Below are positions 25,926 through 34,433 of a stretch of 64,000 bases of DNA, in pieces (position 1 is the stretch's first letter; every line of letters begins with the position of its first letter). The stretch comes from an uncultured Clostridia bacterium (lineage in GTDB: Bacteria; Bacillota; Clostridia; Oscillospirales; Acutalibacteraceae), in the NCBI GenBank assembly GCA_947624285.1, contig CANQJS010000005.1, positions 21,036 through 85,035 of the forward strand, given 5' to 3'. Below the pieces are notes generated by a model that was not told the DNA's origin, did not search any database, and saw nothing but the letters and a program-made list of their open reading frames with translations. The translations under genes and the position numbers were made by a program.

Positions 25926-25958
25926 GAGCCGCCCCGAAAGGGCGGCTCTCTCATTTTT
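25926..25958 (+). terminator. Terminator of the small plus-strand transcript
   Basis: GAGCCGCCC CGAAA GGGCGGCTC, a 9-bp GC-rich stem followed by TCTCATTTTT. On the minus strand no T run follows, so it works for plus-strand transcription only. Confidence 0.8.
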
Positions 25959-25975
25959 CCGTATTTTAAATGATT

Positions 25976-28216
25976 TTAAAATGTGAGCTGTTCGCCTATA
26001 TCGCCCGCGCTGAGCAACGCGCCTGCGGCAGGAAGATTTTTTGCCCTGAAACGCCACGGCTTTTCAAATTCACCTTCGCTGTAAATGTGGGCGGAAACGA
26101 CCCTGTCGTTCTTTTTCTTCAGCTGCATTACTTTAACGCCCTGCGTGTTTTTGGTGGTTTTCAATGAAATAAGCGCCGTGTTTACAAGAAGCTGCCTGCC
26201 GTTTGAGCAGCAAAGCACTATCTCCGTATCCTCAGGCAGATAAAACGCCGCGGCAAGAGGAGATTTATCGCAATACGCGTTTATCAGCTTTTTCCTGTTG
26301 GTCTTTGTCTGATAAGCGCCTACATCGACCTTCGCGAGCTTTCCGTCCTCAAAAATAAATATCATATAGCCCTTATATTCTTTAAGAACGGCGATATAAT
26401 TACAAGCCTCGCCTTCCTCCATTGCAAGCTTAGCGGGAATATAATCGCCCAACACGGAGGCTTTCGTATCCTGAAAATCGTCTATTTTTGCTTTATACAC
26501 CTGATGCTTTGTTGTGAAGGCAAGCATTTCGTCTCTGTTGGAGCATTCAACGGTTTCAACGATCCTGTCGCCCTCTTTTATCTTCTGTTCGCCGCTGAGA
26601 CGGAGATTTGCGGTGCGTATTTTTTTGAAATATCCCTCCTGCGTTATGAATACGGTAACGGGATAATCGGGCACTTCGGGCGTGTCGTCCTCCTGCTCCT
26701 CCGAGATCTCATATAGTATCTCGCTTTTTCTGCCCGTGTCATATTTTTCGATAACATTTTCAAGCTCGGAAATAATTATTTTCTTGAGCCTTGTATTGCT
26801 TGAAAGCGTTTTTTCAAGATCCTCTATCTCGTTTTCAAGAGTTTCAATATCCTTGATTCGTTTTAAAATATACTCTCTGTTTAAATGGCGCAGCTTGATC
26901 TCCGCTACATACTCCGCCTGCGTCTCGTCGATACCGAAACCTATCATAAGATTCGGCACAACATCCGCCTCGCTCTCCGTTTGGCGGATTATCTTTATCG
27001 CCTTGTCTATATCAAGCAGTATTTTTGAAAGTCCTTTAAGAAGATGAAGCTGTTTTCTCTTTTTGTCAAGAGTAAATTTAATTCGTCTCGTCACGCAGCC
27101 GAGGCGGAATTTCGTCCATTCATTTAGTATTTCACGCACTCCGCGCACCTTCGGCGTTCCGTCAATAAGCACATTGAAATTGCACGGAAACGCCTCCTCA
27201 AGCGGAGTTATTTTGTAAAGGCGTGTCATAAACTTATCGGGGTCTGTGCCGCGTTTAAGGTCTATTGTTATTTTTAGACCCTTGAGGTCTGTTTCGTCGC
27301 GTATATCTGAAATTTCCTTTATTTTATTCGCCTTGACGAGCTCGATGACCTTGTCTATCACCGCCTCGGAGGTAGTTGTCGGCGGGATTTGAGTTATATC
27401 TATGCAATTGTAGGATTTATCGTAGGAATATCTCGCCCTGACGCGTACTGAGCCGCGCCCCGTCTCATATATTTTTTCAAGCTCGTCCTTATCGTAAATA
27501 ACAAAGCCGCCGCCCACGAAATCGGGAGCAATAAGCGTGTCCGAAATAACATGCTCGGGATTTTTTATCAGAGCAATTGTTGTTTCGCAAATCTCCTTTA
27601 GGTTGAAAGAGGCTATGGAAGAAGCCATACTTACGGCGATACCCGTGGTGACATTGCATAAAATCGACGGGAATGTAACAGGCAATAATCTCGGCTCTTT
27701 CATCGTATTGTCGTAGTTATCGACAAATTCGACCGTGTCTTTGTCTATATCATCAAACAGTTCTTTGCATATCGGCGCCAGCTTCGCCTCGGTGTAACGG
27801 GATGCGGCGTACATCATATTTTTTGAATACGCCTTGCCGAAATTTCCCTTTGATTCCACAAACGGATAAAGAAGCGTTTCGTTGCCCCTTGAAAGACGCA
27901 CCATAGTTTCGTAAATCGAAGCGTCGCCGTGGGGATTGAGCTGCATCGTTCTGCCGACGATATTTGCGCTTTTTATTGTGCCGCCCCTTAGCAAGCCCAT
28001 ATTATACATAGTGTATAAAAGTTTTCTGTGAGAGGGCTTCAATCCGTCTATATCGGGGATTGCGCGCGAAAGGATAACGCTCATAGCATAGGGCATAAAG
28101 TTTTTTGTGATGGTTTCGGTTATCACTTCGTTTTTGACTGTGCCCGCGTCCTCAATATGAACATTACTGCTGAGAGGCTGTTCGCTTTCGACATTGTTCT
28201 TTTTTCTCTTTGCCAT
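25976..28216 (-). CDS. parC: Type IIA topoisomerase A subunit (ParC-like)
   Basis: The DNA-cleaving subunit of a type II topoisomerase, 746 residues. The winged-helix/tower region begins SVILSRAIPDIDGLKPSHRKLLY; the catalytic tyrosine is in AASRYTEAKL near residue 122. A coiled-coil region around 430-480 precedes the C-terminal beta-pinwheel. No GyrA box (Q-x-x-GGKG) is seen, and the gene lies after its B subunit in parE-parC order, both favouring topoisomerase IV over gyrase. GGAGGAGGA precedes the ATG. The A/B assignment is firm, ParC versus GyrA less so. Confidence 0.85.
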   Translation of the reverse strand: MAKRKKNNVESEQPLSSNVHIEDAGTVKNEVITETITKNFMPYAMSVILSRAIPDIDGLKPSHRKLLYTMYNMGLLRGGTIKSANIVGRTMQLNPHGDASIYETMVRLSRGNETLLYPFVESKGNFGKAYSKNMMYAASRYTEAKLAPICKELFDDIDKDTVEFVDNYDNTMKEPRLLPVTFPSILCNVTTGIAVSMASSIASFNLKEICETTIALIKNPEHVISDTLIAPDFVGGGFVIYDKDELEKIYETGRGSVRVRARYSYDKSYNCIDITQIPPTTTSEAVIDKVIELVKANKIKEISDIRDETDLKGLKITIDLKRGTDPDKFMTRLYKITPLEEAFPCNFNVLIDGTPKVRGVREILNEWTKFRLGCVTRRIKFTLDKKRKQLHLLKGLSKILLDIDKAIKIIRQTESEADVVPNLMIGFGIDETQAEYVAEIKLRHLNREYILKRIKDIETLENEIEDLEKTLSSNTRLKKIIISELENVIEKYDTGRKSEILYEISEEQEDDTPEVPDYPVTVFITQEGYFKKIRTANLRLSGEQKIKEGDRIVETVECSNRDEMLAFTTKHQVYKAKIDDFQDTKASVLGDYIPAKLAMEEGEACNYIAVLKEYKGYMIFIFEDGKLAKVDVGAYQTKTNRKKLINAYCDKSPLAAAFYLPEDTEIVLCCSNGRQLLVNTALISLKTTKNTQGVKVMQLKKKNDRVVSAHIYSEGEFEKPWRFRAKNLPAAGALLSAGDIGEQLTF

Positions 28217-28229
28217 TTCGTCCTCCTCC

Positions 28230-30206
28230 TCAGCTTACATCCGCGGCGTCTATATAAAGATGCCCGAAATCGGTGATATACTGCTTTCTGCCCTCAAGGT
28301 CATCACCAACAAGCAAATCAAATATCTGCGATGTTTTTTCGGCGTCGTCGAGGGTCACTCTGATAAGGCGGCGCGTTGCCGGATTCATAGTGGTGAGCGC
28401 CATCATTTCCGCCTCGTTTTCGCCGAGCCCCTTTGAGCGCTGAACGGTGTATTTCTGCTCGCCGAGCTCTGCCTTTATTCTGTCCATCTCAATTTCGTTA
28501 TAGGCAAAATAGGTCTGTTCCTTGCAAGTGACCTCATAAAGAGGCGATTCGTCAATATACACCTTTCCCTCTTCGATGAGCTTTGGCATAAGGCGGTAGA
28601 TCATTGTGAGCACCATTGTTCTGATATGAAATCCATCCACATCGGCATCGGTGCAGATAAGTATTTTATTCCAGCGAAGGCTGTCCATATCAAAATCGGA
28701 AATGCCCTTTGCCGCCTTGGAGCGCACCTCCACGCCGCAACCGAGTACCTTTATAAGATCCGTAATAATTTCGCTTTTAAAAATTTTATCGTATTCGCAT
28801 TTAAGGCAATTGAGTATCTTGCCCCTTATTGGCATAATCGCCTGAAAATTCGCGTCTCTCGCCTGCTTACACGCGCCGAGCGCGGAATCACCCTCAACTA
28901 TGAATATCTCCCTTTCGCTCACATCCTTCGAGCGGCAGTCAACGAATTTCTGAATGCGATTCGTCATATCCATTTTGGCTTGCAGGGTGTTTTTGAGGGT
29001 TTTTCTTGTGCTCTCAGCCTTAATTCGGCTGCGCATATTTATTATGACCTGATCGGCTATCTTTTCAGCCTCTAATTTGTTTTCTATGAAATAGACTTCA
29101 AGCTGCCTGCGGAAAAAATCCGTCATAGCATCCTGTATAAATTTATTTGTTATCGCCTTTTTCGTCTGATTTTCATATGAGGTCTGTGTGGAAAACGAGG
29201 AAACAACAAAAATTAAAATATCCTCAATATCCTGCACATTTATCTGCCCATCGGTTTTGCTGTATTTATTATTCGCCTTGAGATAGGCGTTTATTTGATT
29301 GACAAAAGCGCTTCTGAACGCCTTTTCGGGCGCTCCGCCGTGCTCCAAAAAGCTGGAGTTATGGTAATATTCTTTCAACTGCGTTTTTTGGGAAAAGCAA
29401 AGCACTGCCTTGATTTTCAGCTTATAATCGCTCAGATCCTCCCTGTCTCTTCCCGTTCTGTCGCACTCCCAATACTGCGGCGTGGTAAACGCGGTATCTC
29501 CGGCGAGCTCCTTTACATAGTCCCTGATACCGTCCTTATAACAGTATTCGGTAGTCTCAAACCTTGAGCCAACCTGATTTTTGAAAACAAATGTAACGCC
29601 GTCGTTAACGATAGCCTGCCTTTTGATGGTGTGATGATAATATTCTGCCGGAATGTTTATATCCGTAAAGACCTCAAGATCGGGCTTCCACCTTATGCGG
29701 GAGCCGGTGTCTCTTTTATTGTAAGGCTCCTTGATGAGGCCGCCGATGTTTTCGCCTTTTTCAAAATGCAGCTTATAGCAATATCCGTTTGAATGTATCT
29801 CTGCGTCCATATATTCCGAAGCATACTGAGTGGCGCACAGACCAAGACCGTTGAGACCGAGGGAAAATTCATAGCTGCCCTCGCCGTTATCATATTTTCC
29901 GCCGGCGTACATTTCGCAAAACAGCAGCTTCCAGTTATACTCGTTTTCAGCCTTGTTAAAATCGACGGGAATGCCCGCGCCGAAATCCTGAACTTCGACC
30001 GAGCCGTCCTCAAAACGAGTTACGATTATCTTATTACCTCTGCCCTCTCTTGCTTCGTCAATGGAGTTAGAGATTATCTCAAATACGGAATGCTCACAGC
30101 CCTCGATACCGTCCGAGCCGAAAATAACGGCGGGTCTTTTTCTGACCCTGTCGGCGCCCTTCAGGCTTGTGATACTGTCGTTTCCGTAATCTTTTTTTCT
30201 CGCCAT
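28230..30206 (-). CDS. parE: Type IIA topoisomerase B subunit (ParE-like)
   Basis: The ATPase subunit that drives strand passage, 658 residues. The GHKL ATPase shows EIISNSIDEAREG (magnesium-binding Asn), DFGAGIPVD and GLNGLG; the Toprim domain shows EGDSALG and the D-x-D motif in CTDADVDGFHIRTM, and the C-terminus has RSKGLGENEAEMM. It starts the parE-parC pair (13-base gap). A consensus promoter and a perfect 18-bp palindrome lie upstream. Confidence 0.9.
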   Translation of the reverse strand: MARKKDYGNDSITSLKGADRVRKRPAVIFGSDGIEGCEHSVFEIISNSIDEAREGRGNKIIVTRFEDGSVEVQDFGAGIPVDFNKAENEYNWKLLFCEMYAGGKYDNGEGSYEFSLGLNGLGLCATQYASEYMDAEIHSNGYCYKLHFEKGENIGGLIKEPYNKRDTGSRIRWKPDLEVFTDINIPAEYYHHTIKRQAIVNDGVTFVFKNQVGSRFETTEYCYKDGIRDYVKELAGDTAFTTPQYWECDRTGRDREDLSDYKLKIKAVLCFSQKTQLKEYYHNSSFLEHGGAPEKAFRSAFVNQINAYLKANNKYSKTDGQINVQDIEDILIFVVSSFSTQTSYENQTKKAITNKFIQDAMTDFFRRQLEVYFIENKLEAEKIADQVIINMRSRIKAESTRKTLKNTLQAKMDMTNRIQKFVDCRSKDVSEREIFIVEGDSALGACKQARDANFQAIMPIRGKILNCLKCEYDKIFKSEIITDLIKVLGCGVEVRSKAAKGISDFDMDSLRWNKILICTDADVDGFHIRTMVLTMIYRLMPKLIEEGKVYIDESPLYEVTCKEQTYFAYNEIEMDRIKAELGEQKYTVQRSKGLGENEAEMMALTTMNPATRRLIRVTLDDAEKTSQIFDLLVGDDLEGRKQYITDFGHLYIDAADVS

Positions 30207-30239
30207 TTTAACCTCCGAAAACAGTTAATACAAAATAAT

Positions 30240-30267
30240 ATTATACTATATATTGTATTTTTGTCAA
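30240..30267 (-). promoter_or_regulatory. Promoter of parE-parC
   Basis: Minus strand: TTGACA, 16-bp spacer, TATAAT, about 34 bases before the parE ATG. Both hexamers match the consensus exactly. Confidence 0.88.
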
Positions 30268-30271
30268 GATT

Positions 30272-30289
30272 TTGTAATAATTATTACAA
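30272..30289. promoter_or_regulatory. Perfect 18-bp palindrome upstream of the parE promoter
   Basis: TTGTAATAATTATTACAA is its own reverse complement and sits 4 bases upstream of the -35 box. The position suits an operator for an activator or repressor, or a supercoiling-sensitive AT-rich element. The sequence loosely resembles Fur/PerR-type boxes, but the regulator cannot be identified. Confidence 0.5.
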
Positions 30290-30326
30290 TATACGACAAA
30301 TGCTCCGTTTTAAATTTACAATAGAA

Positions 30327-30366
30327 GAAAAATCCACCCGAAGCTATGCTTCAGGTGGATTTTTTA
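30327..30366 (-). terminator. Terminator after the Big2/Fn3 surface protein gene
   Basis: A long hairpin AAATCCACC-x-GAAGC TAT GCTTC-x-GGTGGATTT with T runs on both strands; it can stop the minus-strand transcript and act on plus-strand transcription too. Confidence 0.9.
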
Positions 30367-30377
30367 ACAGACTGCTG

Positions 30378-33300
30378 TCAGCTGAGTTTTATCTGCTTTG
30401 CATCCGACCAACTGCCGTAAATCTTGCCGAAAGGCTTATTGTAATACGGCCTTACTTTCACATAATAATTTTTAGCTGCCAGATTGCGCAGATTGGTCTT
30501 GTTGTTGTACATTCCGGAAACGGTGTATTTCAAATTGCCGGAGGAAAAGTCGGCTTTCGTGGAAAGTATTACCTCATATCCATAACTCTTTGCCAAATTC
30601 CAGCTTACATACATTCTTCCCTTTCCGTTTTGCGCTACTGTATACAGCTTTGTTTTCGGAGGTAAGGTGTATGTGGAGTGTATATCGCTGTACGCTCCCA
30701 AATTGCCCGATCCGCCTTTATATGCTCTTACCCTGTATCCGTAATCGTAAACAGGCGTGAGACCTTTGACGGTATATGTGTTTTCCGTGGGACTCGTAAG
30801 CGTTACAAGCTGCACCCAAGTATTATTAGGTCCTTTTCTGTAGACAACATAACCGGTTGCCCATTTTTGAGCGTCCCATTTGAGCGTGAGAGAAGTGCCG
30901 TCCGACGAGCGTGAAGTCGTTGTCAGCCCCGTGACCTTAGCGGGCTTTGTGTAAAACCTTTTCGTCTCCGACCAGTTTTCGGAATATGCGAGTCCGCTTC
31001 CCGTCTTAATATATGCCCTGACGCGTATATCATAAGTTCCGGCGGGGCCCCATCCGGCGCCTTCCCATTTTTTGCTTGTGTAGCCCGTGTTTACATAGTG
31101 CGTCCATTTTCCGTCGTGATAATACTGTATCTCATAGCCGTCCGCGCCCGCGACCTTGCTATACGAAATCGTCACTCCGTTTGTGGTCGTGTTGCTAAGC
31201 ACAAGATTATTGGGAGCTGCGAGGGTGATCCATTTTGACTCGGTTGCTCCGCAGACGCTGCATTTTCTCGTCTGCTTTTTTCCGCTTGTTGTCCACGCGC
31301 CCCATTTGTGTGCCGTGGTTTTAGCTATCGTTTCTGTTTTTGTAGCCTTGCACACTGTGCAGGTGTAGGTCTTAACTCCCGTTGCGGCGCAGGTGGCGGC
31401 TTTTGTGACCTTGCCGCCGTCCCACTTATGCGCGGTTTTAGCTATTGTTTCGGTTTTTGCAGCCTTGCATACAGTGCATGTATAAGTCTTAACTCCCGTA
31501 TCTTTGCATGTGGCGGCTTTTGTAACCTTGCCGCTGTCCCACTTATGCGCCGTGGTCTTTGCTATTGTTTCGGTTTTGGTGGTATTACATACGGTGCAGG
31601 TGTAAGTCTTAACTCCCGTATCTTTGCAGGTAGCGGCTTTCGTTACCTTGCCGCTGTCCCACTTATGCGCCGTGGTTTTAGCTATCGTTTCGGTTTTGGT
31701 GACCTTGCATACAGTGCAGGTGTAAGTCTTAACTCCCGTATCTTTGCAGGTGGCGGCTTTTGTAACCTTGCCGGAATCCCATGAATGAACTTCACAGGAA
31801 AGCTTCAGCGGATTTACCACATAAATAACGGGAGCGGCATTGTTCGTCACATACCATCTTACCAAACCGTCATTGCATTTTATCGGCTTGCAGTCCGACA
31901 GTCTCAGAGACAAAGATACAACATCTGATGTAAGATTGCCGTTATCGTCTATAGTTGCAAATCTTGTTTGAATATTATTGCTGCCGTCACGCTCCTCCCA
32001 AGCGATAAGGAACTGGTCGTCGCCTATTTTTACAAGCTGAGGAGTATAAACGGTTATTTCGGAGCTGGCGGCATATTTAGTGAGCCAAACGACCTTTGAA
32101 GCGCCAAGCGATTTATCGGTAATGCTTACAAATATATTTCTCTTTCCGTTGCAGTCGGCGTTGGATTTTGTGTAATCAACGGCATTTCCCGCGATTATGC
32201 AATTGGATGATGACAATTCAAAGCCGCCGACTGACGCGCCCGTCGGATTATAACCTGTTACATTGCTCAAATCTACAGGTAATGTGTAATTTACATCGGT
32301 TATTTTTCCGTTTACCGCGCAGGATGTTATGCTGACAGCTCTCGGGTAAGCGTCGCCGTGGTCAACTCTGTAAACATTCTTGCCGTCCGTCTGAATGAAT
32401 TGGTTGAACGAATGGCTGACATAGCCCGCCTGAGCTAAATTCATAACATCGTAATACTCATCGACTATTTTCATCGAGCTTTCGTTTACGACAAAGGTCA
32501 TATTTGCCTGATGATTTACACCGCTTTCATCGGCAAACATTTCATGGCATGTGTAAATATAGAGCTTACCGCCCGTTTCGGTCATTCTCAGCGAGCCGGC
32601 GTCAAAGGGAATATGGGTGTTGGCGCCATTTACGGAAACAGAGCCAAGTTTGCTCCAGCTCTTATTGTACTTAACTATCCTCAAAACCTCTTTGCTTTCG
32701 CTGTCGGAGGTGTTGTTTTGACCGAATACAAGGAAATTATAGCTTGCTCCGCTATAGCATCCTCCGAAAACAGGCAGCTCGGCGCTTATCTTCTTAGTGC
32801 TTTTCAGCGTTCCGTCAGAAGAATATGTTTCAAGAACTACCTGATTATCAACAAATTCGGCGCGGGTGAAAGTGCCGTCGGAATTTTGCAGCAAATAAGA
32901 ATTAACTACCTTGCTCCAAACCGTATAGTTATTTGAAGAGGCATTATTGGATTTAATTCCTTTCGTGGAAACGGTGAATTTTTTAGGGCTGCTTACCGGC
33001 AACCCGGGGCTTACCGTGACCTTAAATGTTGCTTTAATACCCGATTTGGTCGTTACCGTTATCGTTGCGCTTCCTTCGCTCCAGCCGAAAACCTTGCCGT
33101 TTGCGTTGACGGAGGCAACCTTAGGATTACTGCTGCTCCAGGAATAGGATTCCGAAAGTGTGCCGTTTGTACTCGCCGTAAGCTGGACCGTGCTGCCTAT
33201 TTTAACGGTATTTGTGCCGGTTATGCTGACTGAGGTCGCGCGCTTCCAATTCAGTATTTCAAGATAATAATCGGAGCCGCTTTTTTCGATAGCGATAATT

Positions 33301-34376
33301 TTGTCGTTATATTTCAAAAGGGAGAATACTGGATGAGCGGTTTTAACCTCGCCATAGCATACGCCTGTTTCGGGATTGTATTCCGCAAGCGTCTCATCAT
33401 CAACATATGAAACAACGGTTTTTGTGCCGTCAAGATAGACCGTGCGTGAGCCGACCGAGGCAAGATGATCAAAATTACTTATGTTTTCTTCCCTTGCAAG
33501 AAAAACATACGGCGTATTTCCCAAATCCGAAATATTTGTTTTATTGGAATTAACAATATAAAGACCGGAATTAAAGGTGCTTTCACAGCAAAAATATTTG
33601 CCGGCGAGCATATCCATGGGGGACTGTCTGTCATAATAATAATCCTGGCTGATATTAAAAAGCGGAGTTTCTTCTATTTTCAGCTTGTTATTTGTAACAT
33701 TACCCACGCGAAGCGCATGCATATCATGATTGTAGCCATAGTATATCCAATTATAATATCCGTCAATATAGAAATTGCCGTTTGTGCTGTCGAACGCGCC
33801 GAAATCGTTGACCGAATCGGTTAACGAGACCTCGGAGAGAAGCGACATCGAGGATGAAAACAGGTAAATCTTATTTGTCTTCGATGCGGTATCATATCCG
33901 GAGAGATAGATCCTGCCGCTCGGGTCGGCGCCTATAGCTGAGGCAGGCTGTGAAACGCGGAAAACATTTTCCACGCTCTGCTTGGCAAAATTGTAAACGG
34001 TAACAGCATAGGGATTGTTTTTTGCAAGATATTCATACTGCAAAATATAGAGCTTATCGGCAGTAGCGTAGCTGTCATAAATCGTAGCCCGATCGTTTGT
34101 GAAATCATAAGCCGTTTCGGATTTATTATTGCTTAGCGAATAGAAAGAAAGCTTTTCTCCGTTCAGAAAATAAATACCACCGCGGGATGCGCACGGTATC
34201 TGAATGCACTCATCACTTGTTGAGTCGTAGGAAATGGTATCGGCGCTCAGCTTCACTACTTTCTCGCTCGGCGAAGCGGCATACGCCGTTTCATTGAAAA
34301 ACGCCGAGGGAACAAGCAGCGAGCCCATTAAAACGGCAAGTGAAAGCACTGCGCAGATAAATGAATTTCTTTTCAT
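30378..34376 (-). CDS. Secreted Big2 / CxxC-repeat / Fn3 surface protein
   Basis: A 1332-residue exported protein. A signal peptide (about 1-33) precedes a repetitive beta-rich region resembling propeller blades (about 35-370), one bacterial Ig-like group 2 domain (about 378-455), a second propeller-like region (about 480-900), four near-identical 39-40-residue repeats (HKWDSGKVTKAATCKDTGV ... CTVC type), a degenerate unit HKWGAWTTSGKKQTRKCSVC, and about three Fn3 domains to the end. No LPxTG motif, membrane helix or SLH domain is seen, so attachment is unclear. An AGAGAGG site precedes the ATG. The role is probably adhesion or carbohydrate/protein binding (inference). Confidence 0.8.
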   Translation of the reverse strand: MKRNSFICAVLSLAVLMGSLLVPSAFFNETAYAASPSEKVVKLSADTISYDSTSDECIQIPCASRGGIYFLNGEKLSFYSLSNNKSETAYDFTNDRATIYDSYATADKLYILQYEYLAKNNPYAVTVYNFAKQSVENVFRVSQPASAIGADPSGRIYLSGYDTASKTNKIYLFSSSMSLLSEVSLTDSVNDFGAFDSTNGNFYIDGYYNWIYYGYNHDMHALRVGNVTNNKLKIEETPLFNISQDYYYDRQSPMDMLAGKYFCCESTFNSGLYIVNSNKTNISDLGNTPYVFLAREENISNFDHLASVGSRTVYLDGTKTVVSYVDDETLAEYNPETGVCYGEVKTAHPVFSLLKYNDKIIAIEKSGSDYYLEILNWKRATSVSITGTNTVKIGSTVQLTASTNGTLSESYSWSSSNPKVASVNANGKVFGWSEGSATITVTTKSGIKATFKVTVSPGLPVSSPKKFTVSTKGIKSNNASSNNYTVWSKVVNSYLLQNSDGTFTRAEFVDNQVVLETYSSDGTLKSTKKISAELPVFGGCYSGASYNFLVFGQNNTSDSESKEVLRIVKYNKSWSKLGSVSVNGANTHIPFDAGSLRMTETGGKLYIYTCHEMFADESGVNHQANMTFVVNESSMKIVDEYYDVMNLAQAGYVSHSFNQFIQTDGKNVYRVDHGDAYPRAVSITSCAVNGKITDVNYTLPVDLSNVTGYNPTGASVGGFELSSSNCIIAGNAVDYTKSNADCNGKRNIFVSITDKSLGASKVVWLTKYAASSEITVYTPQLVKIGDDQFLIAWEERDGSNNIQTRFATIDDNGNLTSDVVSLSLRLSDCKPIKCNDGLVRWYVTNNAAPVIYVVNPLKLSCEVHSWDSGKVTKAATCKDTGVKTYTCTVCKVTKTETIAKTTAHKWDSGKVTKAATCKDTGVKTYTCTVCNTTKTETIAKTTAHKWDSGKVTKAATCKDTGVKTYTCTVCKAAKTETIAKTAHKWDGGKVTKAATCAATGVKTYTCTVCKATKTETIAKTTAHKWGAWTTSGKKQTRKCSVCGATESKWITLAAPNNLVLSNTTTNGVTISYSKVAGADGYEIQYYHDGKWTHYVNTGYTSKKWEGAGWGPAGTYDIRVRAYIKTGSGLAYSENWSETKRFYTKPAKVTGLTTTSRSSDGTSLTLKWDAQKWATGYVVYRKGPNNTWVQLVTLTSPTENTYTVKGLTPVYDYGYRVRAYKGGSGNLGAYSDIHSTYTLPPKTKLYTVAQNGKGRMYVSWNLAKSYGYEVILSTKADFSSGNLKYTVSGMYNNKTNLRNLAAKNYYVKVRPYYNKPFGKIYGSWSDAKQIKLS
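30396..31307. repeat. 0.9-kb direct repeat, copy 1 (Fn3 region)
   Basis: This block matches 35163-36074 at a constant offset of 4767 bases with no insertion or deletion and only about a dozen base differences. It encodes the Fn3 domains and the degenerate CxxC unit in both surface proteins. Confidence 0.95.
31309..31788. repeat. Four tandem 117-120-bp coding repeats
   Basis: Unit boundaries recur at about 31310, 31430, 31548 and 31668; one unit lacks a codon (KTAH instead of KTTAH). Each unit encodes H-x-W-...-TC-...-C-x-x-C. The near-identity at DNA level indicates recent tandem duplication. This is a coding minisatellite, not a CRISPR array. Confidence 0.9.
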
Positions 34377-34433
34377 ACAAATAACCTCTCTTTCTATATT
34401 ACTATGAAAAATTTTTAAATAATATTTGTGTAA

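Larger units (their letters stand above)
25774..25958 (+). ncRNA. Small plus-strand transcript with fold-back ribosome site
   Basis: Between secG and parC, both on the minus strand, the plus strand carries a TTGACT/AT-rich promoter-like stretch, an AGGAGG site, a 21-codon reading frame and a directional terminator. GGAGGTAAGA at 25817-25826 is perfectly complementary to TCTTACCTCC at 25915-25924, so the ribosome site would be locked in a long-range stem; AAGCG/CGCTT and GGC/GCC form an inner stem. No known RNA family is recognised (not SRP, 6S or tmRNA by eye). It may be a regulatory RNA or a type I toxin-like mRNA. Confidence 0.55.

Noticed and set aside
31308-31784. Plus-strand 158-aa ORF with Cys/Gly-rich periodicity
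   Set aside because: It is the antisense reading of the four CxxC coding repeats; the periodicity comes from the real gene.
31309-31788. Possible CRISPR-like array
   Set aside because: Units of 117-120 bp are contiguous and coding, without short repeats separated by unique spacers, and no cas genes are present.
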